NCBI RefSeq assembly: GCF_001949145.1
Contig: NW_019091582.1
Coordinates: forward strand, 569,206-626,568
Length of the DNA: 57,363 bases
Source of the DNA: Acanthaster planci
Lineage: Eukaryota; Echinodermata; Asteroidea; Valvatida; Acanthasteridae
Direction of reading: 5' to 3'
Made by a program: the position numbers and the translations under genes
Shown here: in pieces, positions 24,130 to 35,180 of the stretch
Numbering within the stretch: the stretch's first letter is position 1
Layout of the letters: each line of letters begins with the position of its first letter
The notes under the pieces: generated by a model
The model's input: only the letters and a program-made list of their open reading frames with translations
What the model was told of the DNA's origin: nothing
Databases searched by the model: none

Positions 24130-24698
24130 CTGTGGTGAGGCAAGGGGGGAGGGGGGGTTAGCAAGGGGAGAAACAAAATTTCAAATTTAGAACTACCCTT
24201 GATGTGGATACACAGTATGATGCTGCTACAACAAACTTAACCCTAACCCCCTAGGGTGTGTGCAAAATCATATTAAAATTGGAGGATTCGGGACTGTTAG
24301 GGTTAATGGGTCCACAAAAATGGTCCATGGAGCAGTTGTACAGCAGAGTGATTTGTGGTCACTGATGGGTTGGCCCCTCAAAGAATTAGTTCACGTGAAG
24401 TATTTCAAAAGAATAAATACGTAAACATTTCAAAAACATCATAAATTTAATGTTTACCCCATTGCGTGTGACCCCAAAATGAATAAAAAGATCCGGCATT
24501 TCCCCGCCCACAAAAAATCCCCTTTTGGCCGTTCGCTCTCCCGGGCTGATCGGATGACGTCATCCCCGGTACGCTGACATGAACAGTGTACACTTTCACG
24601 TACATTGCGCACAGTGCCGGTATATGCAGTTCTGCACTTGCAATTGACCACGTTGTTTTTGATGTAGCTTGACAACGGATAGGCAACGGATATCTCAC
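24130..24698 (-). other. Intron of C2CD2L-like gene (569 bp)
   Basis: Phase 1, donor AG|GTGAGATA at 24698-24697. It contains the 70-bp TTAACCCTAAC MITE and otherwise unremarkable sequence. Confidence 0.8.
24237..24306. mobile_element. 70-bp piggyBac-like MITE, telomere-like ends
   Basis: TTAACCCTAAC at 24237-24247 and its exact inverse GTTAGGGTTAA at 24296-24306 form an 11-bp perfect terminal inverted repeat including TTAA. The interior shares 'ttggaggattcggga' with the 20973 and 23530 copies. Confidence 0.65.
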
Positions 24699-24768
24699 CT
24701 CTCTTCATGCTCTCGCCTTCCTTGGGACCCAGCGGGTCATCTGTCATGAGAAAGTCCTCTGTTGGTGT
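24699..24768 (-). CDS. C2CD2L-like: C2CD2L-like protein, small exon (acidic linker)
   Basis: A 70-bp exon between the acceptor TGTCCCGCAG and the donor AGAG|GTGAGATA. It enters in phase 0 and leaves in phase 1, exactly as its neighbours require. It encodes TPTEDFLMTDDPLGPKEGES then MKR, an acidic linker between the TLIIHGVAQ segment and the polybasic tail. It has no domain of its own. The assignment rests on phase continuity, coding composition and position. Confidence 0.8.
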
Positions 24769-25689
24769 CTGCGGGACAGGAAAATTCAGCACAGGTTACA
24801 CACTGCAATGGTATGCGTACAACTACAGGCTGGTTCATACTTCAAGCAAATTCGAAAGCGAAGCGAATGTGGTGTCACGAAATGAAGTGGAATTCTCTTC
24901 CAGTTCAAAAGTGTTCGCCTTTTGCAAATTCCCAGCATGAGTGTTCGGTCTAATGTCACAACATTGAGTTGGTGTTTGCAACAAATGTATGTATGAATGG
25001 GTATTCACGCTTAGAATACTAAGAAGCACTATGCTCGCCATGACTACAGGAACCCTTAGCTTAGCAACCACTGAAGTTTGTTCACAGATTAGAATGCATT
25101 AAAAAAAAGTTGAACCGGTAGCTGATTGGACCAAATTTTCTTTCAGTTGAAATCAATGCCACGTGATGGACAGCCTTTGGGCAGTGTACAAGTATTTGCT
25201 TGTCAATGCACTGTGCGCGGAAGTGTAAACTACCCGGACAACTAATCAGCGAGATAAATGATTAGATCAGATTAAAAGCAATCAATATGACAGGATTTGA
25301 AGGAATATCTGATGATTTGTTTGTAATCCAAGAAATCCTTCATCACCGAGGTACGTGTAGTTGTGCTTATACTGGCAAAAAAAAAGGGGGGGGGAATGAC
25401 TCTCCTTATCCAGCATTCAAGACAAGTGAATAGACCTTGGGATCGAGGTTGCCATTGAATGGAGGAATACTATGACAATCTGTGGAGCACATCAACAAAC
25501 AAGGTTACAACATGACCCCTGGATATGTCTCAAGACCCCCACCCACTTCCCATTCCTCCTGACTTTTGTGGGTGTTGGCCACTATTGCCAGATCTGGGGT
25601 GTGATAACGGGAACCATGGCCCCCACTAAGAGACCAACTTTGGTTTTTGAGATAACACGAGAGAAAGGTAGCTCTTTTGGGGAACCACT

Positions 25690-25820
25690 TCCTTAACAGC
25701 GTGTAAAAAGCTCCAAAACCTGGCCATAAAGTGTGAAGGTGAAGAAATTCCAAATTTTGGGGCCCGCCCCCAAAACATTTTGCCCCACCCCACTGAGAAT
25801 CTAGTTCTGGATCTGCCCCT
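25690..25820 (-). mobile_element. hAT-like MITE end (CAGGGGCAGATCCAG)
   Basis: Read on the minus strand from 25820, it starts CAGGGGCAGATCCAGAACTAG and continues into G-rich sequence (GGGGTGGGGCAAAATG). CAGGGGCGGATCCAG-type termini are typical of hAT-derived MITEs in many animals. The other end is not clear. Related copies lie at 6695, 50930 and 56470. Confidence 0.55.
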
Positions 25821-26599
25821 GACATTGGCAAACTTCCTCAAGCTTTGAACACTGTATGTTTCAAATCTCTGCCAAGCCAAGCTATGTTGACAGCATGAAA
25901 AAAAGGAAAACCTGAAAAGGCCTCAGGCAAAGGAACTACACTCTAACTACTAAAACAGCGGTAAGGATAACCTTGAAGGGCAAACTCTCACAAGTAGGAT
26001 TTATAATGACTGCAATCATATGATATATTCCGGCAGTCTAGGAATGCAGCCAGAGAGTTTTAAGTTTTTGTGACTTTATTGAGCTGGAAAATCATGACAG
26101 AACTTCAACCGTTTGACAGAGCACGTGTACAACTCACACAAAACAAAATTTCTTTAGTTCTCAAAATGGTAAGGTGTGAAATGAACTAAATGTACATGTA
26201 CGCATTACTAGGAAAGGATTTCATGAAAACCACGAGAATACACACAACAGAAACACCAAATAAATCACAACAGCAATGACATGGCTAGCAAAGAAATCAA
26301 TTCAGTGAATAGAAAAGAAAACAAAATTGGAAAACGGCAAAGAAAGATATACAAATAGCAACATGTCAACAAAAATGCTATGCAGATTTTAGCAGGCATG
26401 CTACAAGCAGAACTTTGGCATGGGAGCAAGGTTGCAGTGGTTGAATAACAAACGCTGAATTGAAAACAAAAAAGGCAGTGAAATTAAACACACTTCAATA
26501 AAGGCATCATTACATCGTTACTCTCCCACTCCCTTCTAAGTCTACTTTTATCATCAACGGAATCAACAATGGCAGCTTACAGATATTTTGTCTTTCTAT

Positions 26600-26716
26600 G
26601 GCCATGTCCGAGTCACTTGGCTGTGGCTGGAATTTACACATAACTTAATGGGAACTGGCTGCAGCCACAGACTCGTGCGTAATTTCCAGCCGCAGCCAAG
26701 TGATTCGGACGCAGCC
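26600..26716. mobile_element. 117-bp inverted-repeat MITE
   Basis: GGCCATGTCCGAGTCACTTGG on the left and, inverted, GGCTGCGTCCGAATCACTTGG on the right, both continuing into CTGYGGCTGGAA. The arms cover most of the element. A one-sided relative ('ccagccgcagccagg') lies near 51619. Confidence 0.65.
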
Positions 26717-27719
26717 TATGTGATGTAAATAGTAAATTTCCTGGTTCCAGCAGACAAAAAAATGATGGGATACGGGATACTATACTTGTACTTCTTGACT
26801 ACGTGTAATTTCTCGGGCAGATACTGCACAAATTATGAGAGGAACCCTCCGGATTCAGACTGCATCTGGACAGATCACAGTCCTTTGGAAAGACTGCCAT
26901 TTCTCTGGAGTAAGCATGTCTATGAACATGACAGGCGGGAAGAATAGAAGAATACCGGTAGTGGTGCATGGGGGGGAGGGATGCAAAACCACTCCCTCGT
27001 CAGGGAACAACAGAAAGGCTGGACCGAATGCCAGGTTCCTTATGAATGCCTTCACAAGGAGGGAGAGGGAACAGTGTACCCTGCTTCCCATGTACACATA
27101 ACAGGTGCATTAAATGAAGCACTTGCGTTAAATGCCACAAACGATGGTATAATCTTTCAAAGCAATGACGGATTTCCTCTGCTACAACTGAGAAAATGTT
27201 AGCAATTTCCAGCAGCTGGGTCCTTTGTTCTGAGTACGGTCTTTTGTAATAAGGCCCAGCTTTTGTGTCCGGTTTCGGGCTCCCCGGCTTCGTGTTTCTC
27301 CCCCCCCCCATTACTGTATGGTGTAATGCTGACATCTTTCATCCAAGCACACTGCACGTGGGTAGAACGGTCTAGATGTTCCTACTGGGTGTCTTTTAAC
27401 AACAGACGCACGTAAAAACGTGGACCAAGTTGTAGTTTGGGATGATTTTTGTGTTGGTGCAAATGAAGGGTGAAGAGTACAGTATCATATAAGAGAACGA
27501 TGTTCACAGCTGACTCATATTAGCCAGCTCAGACAACAATGAAAATGATTTGCTGATTGGGACAGGGTTCCAAATAAAATGATCACGAAATAATGGCAGG
27601 GTAAAATCAGTTGTGATTGATTAAGTCAACCACGTTTCTTGCAAGTGGCATCACAATCTTGTCAGGCGGAAAGTCCCAAGTACTGGAGTGAGAACAAGAG
27701 AATACTTTCGCTGTGATTT

Positions 27720-28050
27720 ACTTTAATAGATTGTTGTTTGTAACTTGTTTACTTTTGACAAAACTTGGTCACAGGTGAATCTCAAGTTTGTAATAATTCT
27801 GTGACAGCTGGTGACCGACTTCCGATGTCTCGTGATGACTGCATGACAAGTTGTGATGGCTTGTAGTTGATTTGTGATGACCGGTGATTGCCTTATGCTT
27901 ATCTTGTGATGACTTGCGATAACTTGGGATGACATTTGATGATCTGTGATGACTTGCAAGGACTTGTAGTGCCTTGAGATTGACAGGTTATGACTTACAA
28001 ATTGACGATGATGACTTGTGATTGACCTGTGACTAGTTCCAATGACTTAT
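27720..28050. repeat. Degenerate TGATGACTTG minisatellite
   Basis: Many imperfect units of the type TGTGATGACTTG, some varied to TTGTAGTGCCTT or TTGGGATGACAT. Unit length is about 11-14 bp with no strict period. Confidence 0.7.
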
Positions 28051-29718
28051 GATGACAATGACAAATGGAAGACTGCCACTCTGGAAAACTGAACATCCCC
28101 GACTCAACATGCTGCTCACTCCAACTACATAAAACAGTTTTGTCTGTCTTGAGGCCACGCAACGCAATGCACCATGACAGACGAGGTGCGTTGTACGGCG
28201 TAACAGCAAGAGAGAAAGCAGCAGAGAAAACAACAACAGAGATACAGGAAAGAAAGATGGTAGAGGGTGGGGATGGATGGGGGACATGCACGTCACACTT
28301 CACAGAGCAACTCTGCACACCATGCATGACTGAATAACAGTGGATCAAAGCAAATGGTATGACAGTGGGCAAGGTATGTGGGCCAATTTTTACTGGGGCT
28401 GGTGATGAAGTTTACTGGGCGCCCAAAAAAATTAGCTGGGTAAAATCTGTAACCCAATAAACCGGGTCAGGCGCTTTTGATGTGTACGTCTCCGTAGCTG
28501 GAACGCTTCACTGCCATTGTTCCCTTACACCCCTGCCCTGCACATCCATTTCTCAAGGGGGTGCTACGTGTACATGTATGGGTTTGTGCACATCGGGTTG
28601 AAAACTGGTTGTGCACATTTCTGTACAAGTCATGATGCTTGCAAGGACTTTCACTGGCCCTTGTTATCATATCAAATAGTGCTAATTAGAGTTCCTGGGT
28701 AGAGAGCATAGCCGCTTCCTAATTATGTGCCTACAGCTTGTGACAACGCACACGTCTATGGGAAATGGCAGCCACTACCTCACAGCTTCCACAGCGGCAT
28801 TTCCCACCCAAAAACTTCTCTCCATTAATTTCTCAAGAGACGCCGCAACAAGCGTCAATCTACTTCTCTTGCCCATGAAGGCCCACGAATGATACCACTT
28901 GCTTTCATATTGTTGGCATTGCATTATTTCACCCCAATTGTAACAATCAGAGGATGTGGATGTTGGAGCCACTAGCATTGTTGCCTAGCAACAAACATGC
29001 CACAGGCCAAACGCTCTCATAAAATTCCCCTTGCGGATTTTCCAAACCAGTGTCAAGAAAGACTTGAAGGTGGCGTACACCCAAAAAAATTCAACTACTG
29101 CTTACAAGCAAAAAGCAATGTCAGCCAAGCATAAACAACTTCAGCAAAGCAGTTTTTACAACACTGGGTTAGTAATGAGTTTACCTTCTCACCGCCAGTC
29201 TCCTGATAGTGACATCACATCACACAGATACACAGAGAAAAGGGGGAACACATTGGGTAACAGGGGAGGGAACGAGGGGTGGAAGGGGAGAAGAAAGATT
29301 AAAAGTGAAGATAAAGCAGAGACGGAAAAGACCATTGGTTTGTAAGAGATGTGGATGTTCTTTATTCAGACTGGTACCTAAAAGTCTAACAACGCTGGTA
29401 TGGACTAACTAGCTGTTGTAGGATTTTGCAGTGAAACTGAAAGGGATTGTGGGGTGACCCTGATTAGGAGTGCACGCAGTACATAGATGAGAGTAGTGAA
29501 GTCGTTGGTCAATTATGTGTGTAAAAACACTAGTGCGAGAACCAGCACGTGAACCAACATGAGTGCATACTGCACTACACTTCCTGGTTCAAAATGACAT
29601 CACACTTTGGTACTCTCTATCCGATGAGAATGCTTAACAACCTACCAGAATGCAATTACTAGTGCTTAAAAAAGAAAACAGCTTGAACCAGCACTGATTG
29701 GCTTGTGAGTGCTCAGAG

Positions 29719-30133
29719 TCTGGTTCCCAGACCAAAAGCTACCAACTATTGTGAGTCATCTGTAGGACAGGTAACTGACATGGTTATGTGACAAAAATGG
29801 CAGAAACTTCTCGTTTCCCAAATGTTTGGAGATTTCTGAGTCAGTGTCATTAATGTTTAGAAATTTCAACTACATGCACAATCACCTGACTTCCCTATAT
29901 GCCAAACTTGAAAACTTTCCTCAATTTTTCTAAGTTTTATTGCTACTTTTGCACACCTTCCAATACCAGTAACAGTGAATTAAAAAAAGAATCAACTAAT
30001 GGACACGAGCAACCTGCATAATAACCATTACATGATATATCATACATTTTACATAAAGGTCCATTTTTACCAGTGGTGGCAACCACGCCTACAAATAACA
30101 CATGCACGAAAACTGACTGGCCTGGGAACCAGA
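29719..30133. mobile_element. 415-bp MITE with perfect 12-bp TIRs
   Basis: TCTGGTTCCCAG at 29719-29730 and its exact inverse CTGGGAACCAGA at 30122-30133. The interior is AT-rich and non-coding. A deleted copy lies at 7311-7380. I could not see a clear target-site duplication. Confidence 0.65.
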
Positions 30134-30916
30134 CAATCAGTGACTGGGTACCAGTGAAATATTTCTCACATGAATGATCAACGAAGGGCGGAATAGAAGG
30201 TCCAAAGTTCCAAAAAATGGATTGGTGATGTTTTGACCGTGATTGTATCCAAAAACTGCAGGTCTATTCCTCGGTCTAAACTACGGGCTCATGGACTTTT
30301 CGAATGTGAACAAGATGTCGTTTTGGCAGAGTTGAATACATCAAAGCTGCAGCTGAGGATTCTCAATTGAGGAACAGTAGGACAACCCTCGGAACCCCCC
30401 CTCCCCACACACATTCCTAGTTTATTTGTCCCCTCAATCTTGAAACTAAAACTTGATGCACTGACTGTTGGTATGTGCATATGCCGTGGAATTAAATAGG
30501 ACGTTTGCATAGTTTACCTCAGGCAATAAGAAAACGGTTTCAGACAATTTGAAACAGGTATTTTCAGGCATTTGAGGGAGAATGGTATCATACCAAAATT
30601 CAATTTTGGCGGAAAGCAAACAAGTAAATTAAAAGCACCTTTCAGACTTTCAACACCAGGGCACCAACAAAAGAACCACTAGAACTTGTACCACTTGAAA
30701 ATAATCTCGCACAGGGGCAGTAAAGCAAACAAAACAAAACTGAAAGATAAACTGGCTAACACTTGGAATCTAATTAACAGGCTAACATAAAAAAAACCTA
30801 ATTTAAAACAACATATGCTCATCGTTCCAGATCCTTCAAAATCAACCAGGAAGGTTCAGAGGAATGCAAGATTCTGAGATGAAGAGCTCCGCGCTGTTAC
30901 TATGCAAATCCTACAC

Positions 30917-31473
30917 CAGTGTTGTAGTCAAGTCCCTTTACAAGTCCAGTCACAAGACCAGTCGCGTGACCAGTAACAAGACCAGTCACAAGTAGCAGGG
31001 TGAGCAATGACATGATGAATGCTCTTGTCATAGTTTACTTGAACAGCTTGAGGCTTGGCTTTAAATCAGACTTGAATGACTTGCATGGATTTGCAATGTT
31101 GCAGTTGAGACCACTTAAGACCTTCGCAAGACCACATAAGACCAACACAAGACCTCCATCTGAATTCAAGTCACAAGTTTTTCAAATAAACTGTAACAAA
31201 AGCATTCCTTTGTCATTGTTCTCATGGTTACCTGTGACTGGTCTTGTGACTGGTCTTGTGACTGGTCTTGTGACTGGTCTTGTGACTGGTCTTGTGTCTG
31301 GTCTTGTGCATGGTCTTGTGTCTGGTCTTGTGCATGGTCTTGTGTCTGGTCTTGTGCATGGTCTTGTGTATGGTCATGAGTCTGGTCTCGTGTATGGTCT
31401 TGTGTATGGTCATGTGTCTGGTCTTGTGTATAGTCTTGTATCTGGTCTTGTGATGGTCTTGACTACAGCACTG
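30917..31473. mobile_element. CAGTG-ended element with internal minisatellite
   Basis: Left end CAGTGTTGTAGTCAAGTCC and inverted right end CAGTGCTGTAGTCAAGACC (17 of 19 match). Subterminal units of CACAAGACCAGT occur at the left, and a long run of the complementary unit occurs at the right. CAGNG termini suggest hAT-like ancestry, an inference. Related ends are at 35016, 43003 and 51999. Confidence 0.65.
31231..31455 (+). repeat. 12-bp minisatellite (ACTGGTCTTGTG), about 18 units
   Basis: ACTGGTCTTGTG is repeated, grading into CATGGTCTTGTG, TATGGTCTTGTG and TCTGGTCTTGTG variants. Because the period is a multiple of three it stays open in several frames, giving a 186-residue TGLV/SGLVHGLV frame and an HKTRHKTMHKT frame on the other strand. 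Neither has other gene signals. Confidence 0.9.
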
Positions 31474-31893
31474 CAGACTTGGGGTGGACTTGACAACACA
31501 ACTGTACATAGCCCTTCACATTCCCTGGACTGTACCTGCCTTGACCCCACAAAATCCTGAGAAAAACTCCTGATCGATTTTGAAGGATCTGCAGGCGTGA
31601 GATTGGAGGAAAATGAAATGTCCACAAATAATCATCGATGGGTTTGATCATGACCCTACAGGAGTGTAGGGTCTATGCTTAAATACCCATTTCTTGAGTT
31701 TGATATCAAATGTTATGTGTAAAAACACAGCAAAGGTAAGCTCCGGATTTCCCAGATTTTAAAACAGATTGCTTGAAAACTCCTGAAATAAAAAAATCCT
31801 GACAAATCTCACCCCTGGATCCGGGAGAATGAGGTGAAAGAAAATCAGGAACTACAAATGATCGCTGGGACCTGCAAGCCCGTATATGTACAA

Positions 31894-32142
31894 GGCCCAA
31901 TTTCATGGTGTTGCTCAATGCAGAATTCTGCGCTTATGATCTCTATCCTGCGCTATCCGCACAAGCAGAAAAATTCTGCGCTAACCCTTTAAGCAAAGAA
32001 TCCTCAGTTACGGGATGTACGCATGCGCACAAGCCAAAATTTCTCGCTACCCCGTGAAATATGTAGGCTGTAAGCACAGAATTTTCTGCTACAGTAAGTG
32101 CTGATTTTTTGCTTGCGGTAAGCAGCGCCGTGAAATTGGGCC
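31894..32142. mobile_element. 249-bp MITE, GGCCCAATTTCA ends
   Basis: GGCCCAATTTCATGG on the left and CCGTGAAATTGGGCC on the right. The interior has AAGCAGAAAAATTCTG and TTGCGGTAAGCAG phrases shared with the copy at 44406-44651. Confidence 0.75.
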
Positions 32143-32869
32143 CAGGTGTTCAGGAATGTTGCTCGGGGAGGAGAGTGGGATTTGATATACTCCTCAACTA
32201 TCGGATTTGTCGGTAAATCCTCCTTGTCAAAAGTGAAACTTTATAACTGCAAATAAAAGGGACCCCCAACATTTGGAAATTTCAGCAAGCAGTAAGCAGG
32301 CCAATTTGGGGAACCATTCTTTTTTTTTCTTCTTTTTTTGAGGGAAGGGGTTGTTTTGATATGGTCCATTGCCAAATTTGACGTCACACTCATACTCAGT
32401 AAGCCAGTTCAGTATTCCAACAGCGCATGCCCAAAATGAAGCACGTCCGAGGTCATTCCAATGCACATCCCGTCTGCACCATCAGCCTGGCCCTACACGG
32501 ACTCATGCCAGGGTTTGCCCTTCACTTTTTTTCTCACTTGCCAGCCGGACCAACAGTGATGGCTTTTTACTAGTCTGCCAGCATTTTCACTAATCCGCGT
32601 CTTCCCCCAAATTTCAACAACCATTTTTTGGCACTAGTGTTTTCTGCTCCAACATCATGCATGACAGTGTGCACTCGGTGCTGACTGTTGTTGAGTTGTT
32701 GATGAGTAATCATAAATGGCCATGGGAATTATGAATTTCCAGAATATTCATAAGTATAACTCTACTCAAGCAAATTAAACACACAAAGTGGTTACCGGCT
32801 GAAACGGTTTGTTTTATTCACAATCCAAGAGACAGAAAAAAATATATATCATTATGAAAAGTTTATGTA

Positions 32870-32970
32870 CACGTACCAGTACATGTACATTTTATGCAGT
32901 ATGCACATGTACGTGCACATATGTACATGTACGCCTGACGAACATGTACATGTCCATACGGTACATGTTT
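32870..32970. repeat. ACATGTACA palindrome cluster
   Basis: Dense overlapping TGTACATGTACA-like palindromes. Similar clusters occur near 53000, 53550-53650, 54300 and 54480-54670. The motif is scarce in the first 14 kb. Confidence 0.75.
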
Positions 32971-34357
32971 GTTTTAGACTGTGTCCAGTACCCGTAGGGT
33001 GCATTCAACCAAGTGGTTGTATTTCTGCATGTGAGCTCATTTATATTTTGTGATCCCACAGGGTGTTTACAATACGACATGCCGTAATCAGGAGGGATCA
33101 TAGAAATATTTCTATAAATCCCGCATTTGGGACTGCATAATTTCCAGTTCGGGGTATTCAGCGCTAAGCATGTAGTTTTACTACGATTTTGGAGGTATCT
33201 TCGGGGGAAACGCGAATAAAAAAAAAAGTCGTGGCTAACCCCATAAAATTGCAATGAAAAGTGATCTTCTGGCCACAATCTTGAATTTCCAGTGAAAAAA
33301 CGGAGGCCAACCTCTTCCCAAGATTCAACAGGCAGCGCTATTTCGGTCTGAGTTTGCAATGCTTTCTACGGGCGCGTATTTGGTGTAGTGCAACCCGTAG
33401 CATGCGAACCAAACACAAAAACACAACAGTGATATCGCTGGTGTCACAACTACATGTACCAATGACCAATCAGAAAAATCAGTATTGCGTATTCATGGAA
33501 CGTAATGCATATACACACACCATACACACTCGGCACGTCATATGCGTGGGATGTATATTCATGACTTACATGTACCTCTACGATGCAATGCACGTGCTGA
33601 TTTAGATCTTGTACGCAGAACCAACGTCAAGTCATTGCGTTGTCAAGGCGTATCGGCCGCAACCGGTAGTACAGTAAACTTCCCACAGTTAAGCGCGATT
33701 GCGCCGCAAAGGCATTGCGGAACAGAAGTTTCAGACGATTTACTGCCGTTGCATTCATAGACTTCAGCATTACTTCTGCTGGGCTGGTGCCAGGGACCGC
33801 ACTATTCTTGGTTGCAAAAGTTCTGTTTTATTGGGTTAAAATTCCAGCAGCAGCTAGAGGGCATGCATCACTATCAACTATTTTGCCGCTTATTACAGAA
33901 TATTGTTTACTAGACCGCCGGACTACCCAGATGAGGGTTTTCGCTAGACCGGTGCAGTTTTTACTCGAACTTGGCTAGTGGACCAGCATTAGGGTCGAAC
34001 CCTGCATGCTCGTCCTTTGTTCCCTAATGACCTTGCTTTTTGGAAATACTGAACTAACTCATTTGGCCCAGTGATGACCTTGCAGACATCAGGCAATGAG
34101 TGATCAAGGGCAAGTTTGAATGACTATTGATCACCAAACGCACAAAATATATCATGGTACCAGTGATAGAAATGCATTTTGTGCATAGGTTACCAGGGAA
34201 AATCAACCAACGGTCGAGAAATGGTCGTCACTCGAATTTGCCCAGACTCTCACAACCTAAGGACCTCACTTGCGTCCATGAGCACCCAAGACGAACTTTT
34301 CCTTTTATAGATTTTTAATTTACGGGGAGGATTAGGTTCTGAAACTGCCGGACCCAC

Positions 34358-34491
34358 CTGTGCCACACCGTGGATGATGAGCGTGCTCTTCTTGGTTGGT
34401 GTCCGAGGCCGATCATCCTTGGAGGTCTCTGACAGGTGCTTGATGGCGGTCTCTGCCACTGAGTGCGGCCCACCAGAAACCATCATCATTT
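34358..34491 (-). CDS. C2CD2L-like: C2CD2L-like protein, exon with VAETAI / TPTKKSTLII segment
   Basis: A 134-bp exon, acceptor GGTCGACAG, donor CACAG|GTGGGT, entering in phase 1 and leaving in phase 0. It encodes MMMVSGGPHSVAETAIKHLS and then TPTKKSTLIIHGVAQ. Vertebrate C2CD2L carries a closely similar pair of segments in its cytosolic region after the C2 domain: VAETAI followed by a basic TPTK block and STLII. This is one of the two strongest family identifiers in the window. The segment has no enzymatic motif and probably serves as a conserved short linear region. The phases join to 38418-38558 (GAA codon split) and to 24699-24768. Confidence 0.92.
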
Positions 34492-35015
34492 CTGTCGACC
34501 AATCACAAAAGAGTACAGAAGTTGTTCCAAAATTGTAATACTCATTAAGAAAAAACAAATGTGCCCTTGCCATGAGCAACCCTCAAGGAAGGGAAATAAT
34601 TGATTTGTTCACTCACAACAAACGCCTGCTCACTTGAATCTCTCAGCATCTCTAATAGCCATTCACATGGGAAAGGAATATTAATATGCATGAAGAGAAT
34701 GTGAATATTCAGGAAGACAATCAACTTTCAGTATTAGACAATCACATGCTTGCTTGTGTCCGATACTCTTGCTGGACTGATTCCTTCATGGATATTTTAG
34801 GGAGGAAATATAGGCATTGCTGTGCCTTAAAGCTCGCTTTACATTAAAGTCGCAAGCACATGAAGTATAATGGTCGTGGGATATGGGGATGAGTGAACAT
34901 TATTTGAAACGATTTCCCCCGTGGGCAATGTAAGCATTCACAATGGCTGCGATGGAGTGACAACATGTCCGCAACTGTCAGCGCGCGACGTATAGCAAAC
35001 TTCCTTCAGGTCTGC

Positions 35016-35180
35016 CACTGAGTTGGAATCGAGTCCATCACAAGTCAATCGCAAGTCAGTCTACCAGTCCAGTCGAAAGTCAGTTAACAGATCAGGTCAA
35101 AACTGAAGAGATAAACAATGACCGAGGAATGCTTTTATCACAGGACATTTGAATTGCTAGTGAGTTGACTAAAGAATCAA
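35016..35180. mobile_element. Decayed CAGTG-family element
   Basis: CACTGAGTTGGAATCGAGTCC followed by 'catcacaagtcaatcgcaagtcag' and 'caatgaccgaggaatgct' resembles the left part of 30917-31473 (TGTTGTAGTCAAG, CACAAG units, CAATGACATGATGAATGCT). Confidence 0.4.

Larger units (their letters stand above)
24769..34357 (-). other. Intron of C2CD2L-like gene (9.6 kb)
   Basis: Phase 0, donor CAG|GTGGGT at 34357-34356. It carries MITEs at 25690, 26600, 29719, 30917 and 31894, minisatellites at 27720 and 31231, and CATGTACA-rich DNA at 32870. No exon with matching splice sites was recognised inside it. Confidence 0.75.

Noticed and set aside
20973-24306. Interstitial telomere repeats (CCCTAA)
   Set aside because: Only two partial units per end, arranged as inverted pairs with TTAA boundaries. 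A piggyBac-like terminus explains them better.
31231-31455. CRISPR-like array
   Set aside because: Units are contiguous without unique spacers, and the genome is animal.
31000-31560. 186-residue plus-strand frame rich in TGLV/SGLVHGLV, apparently membrane-like
   Set aside because: It is the translation of a 12-bp minisatellite. The period is a multiple of three, so frames stay open on both strands. No start context, splice sites or conserved ends.
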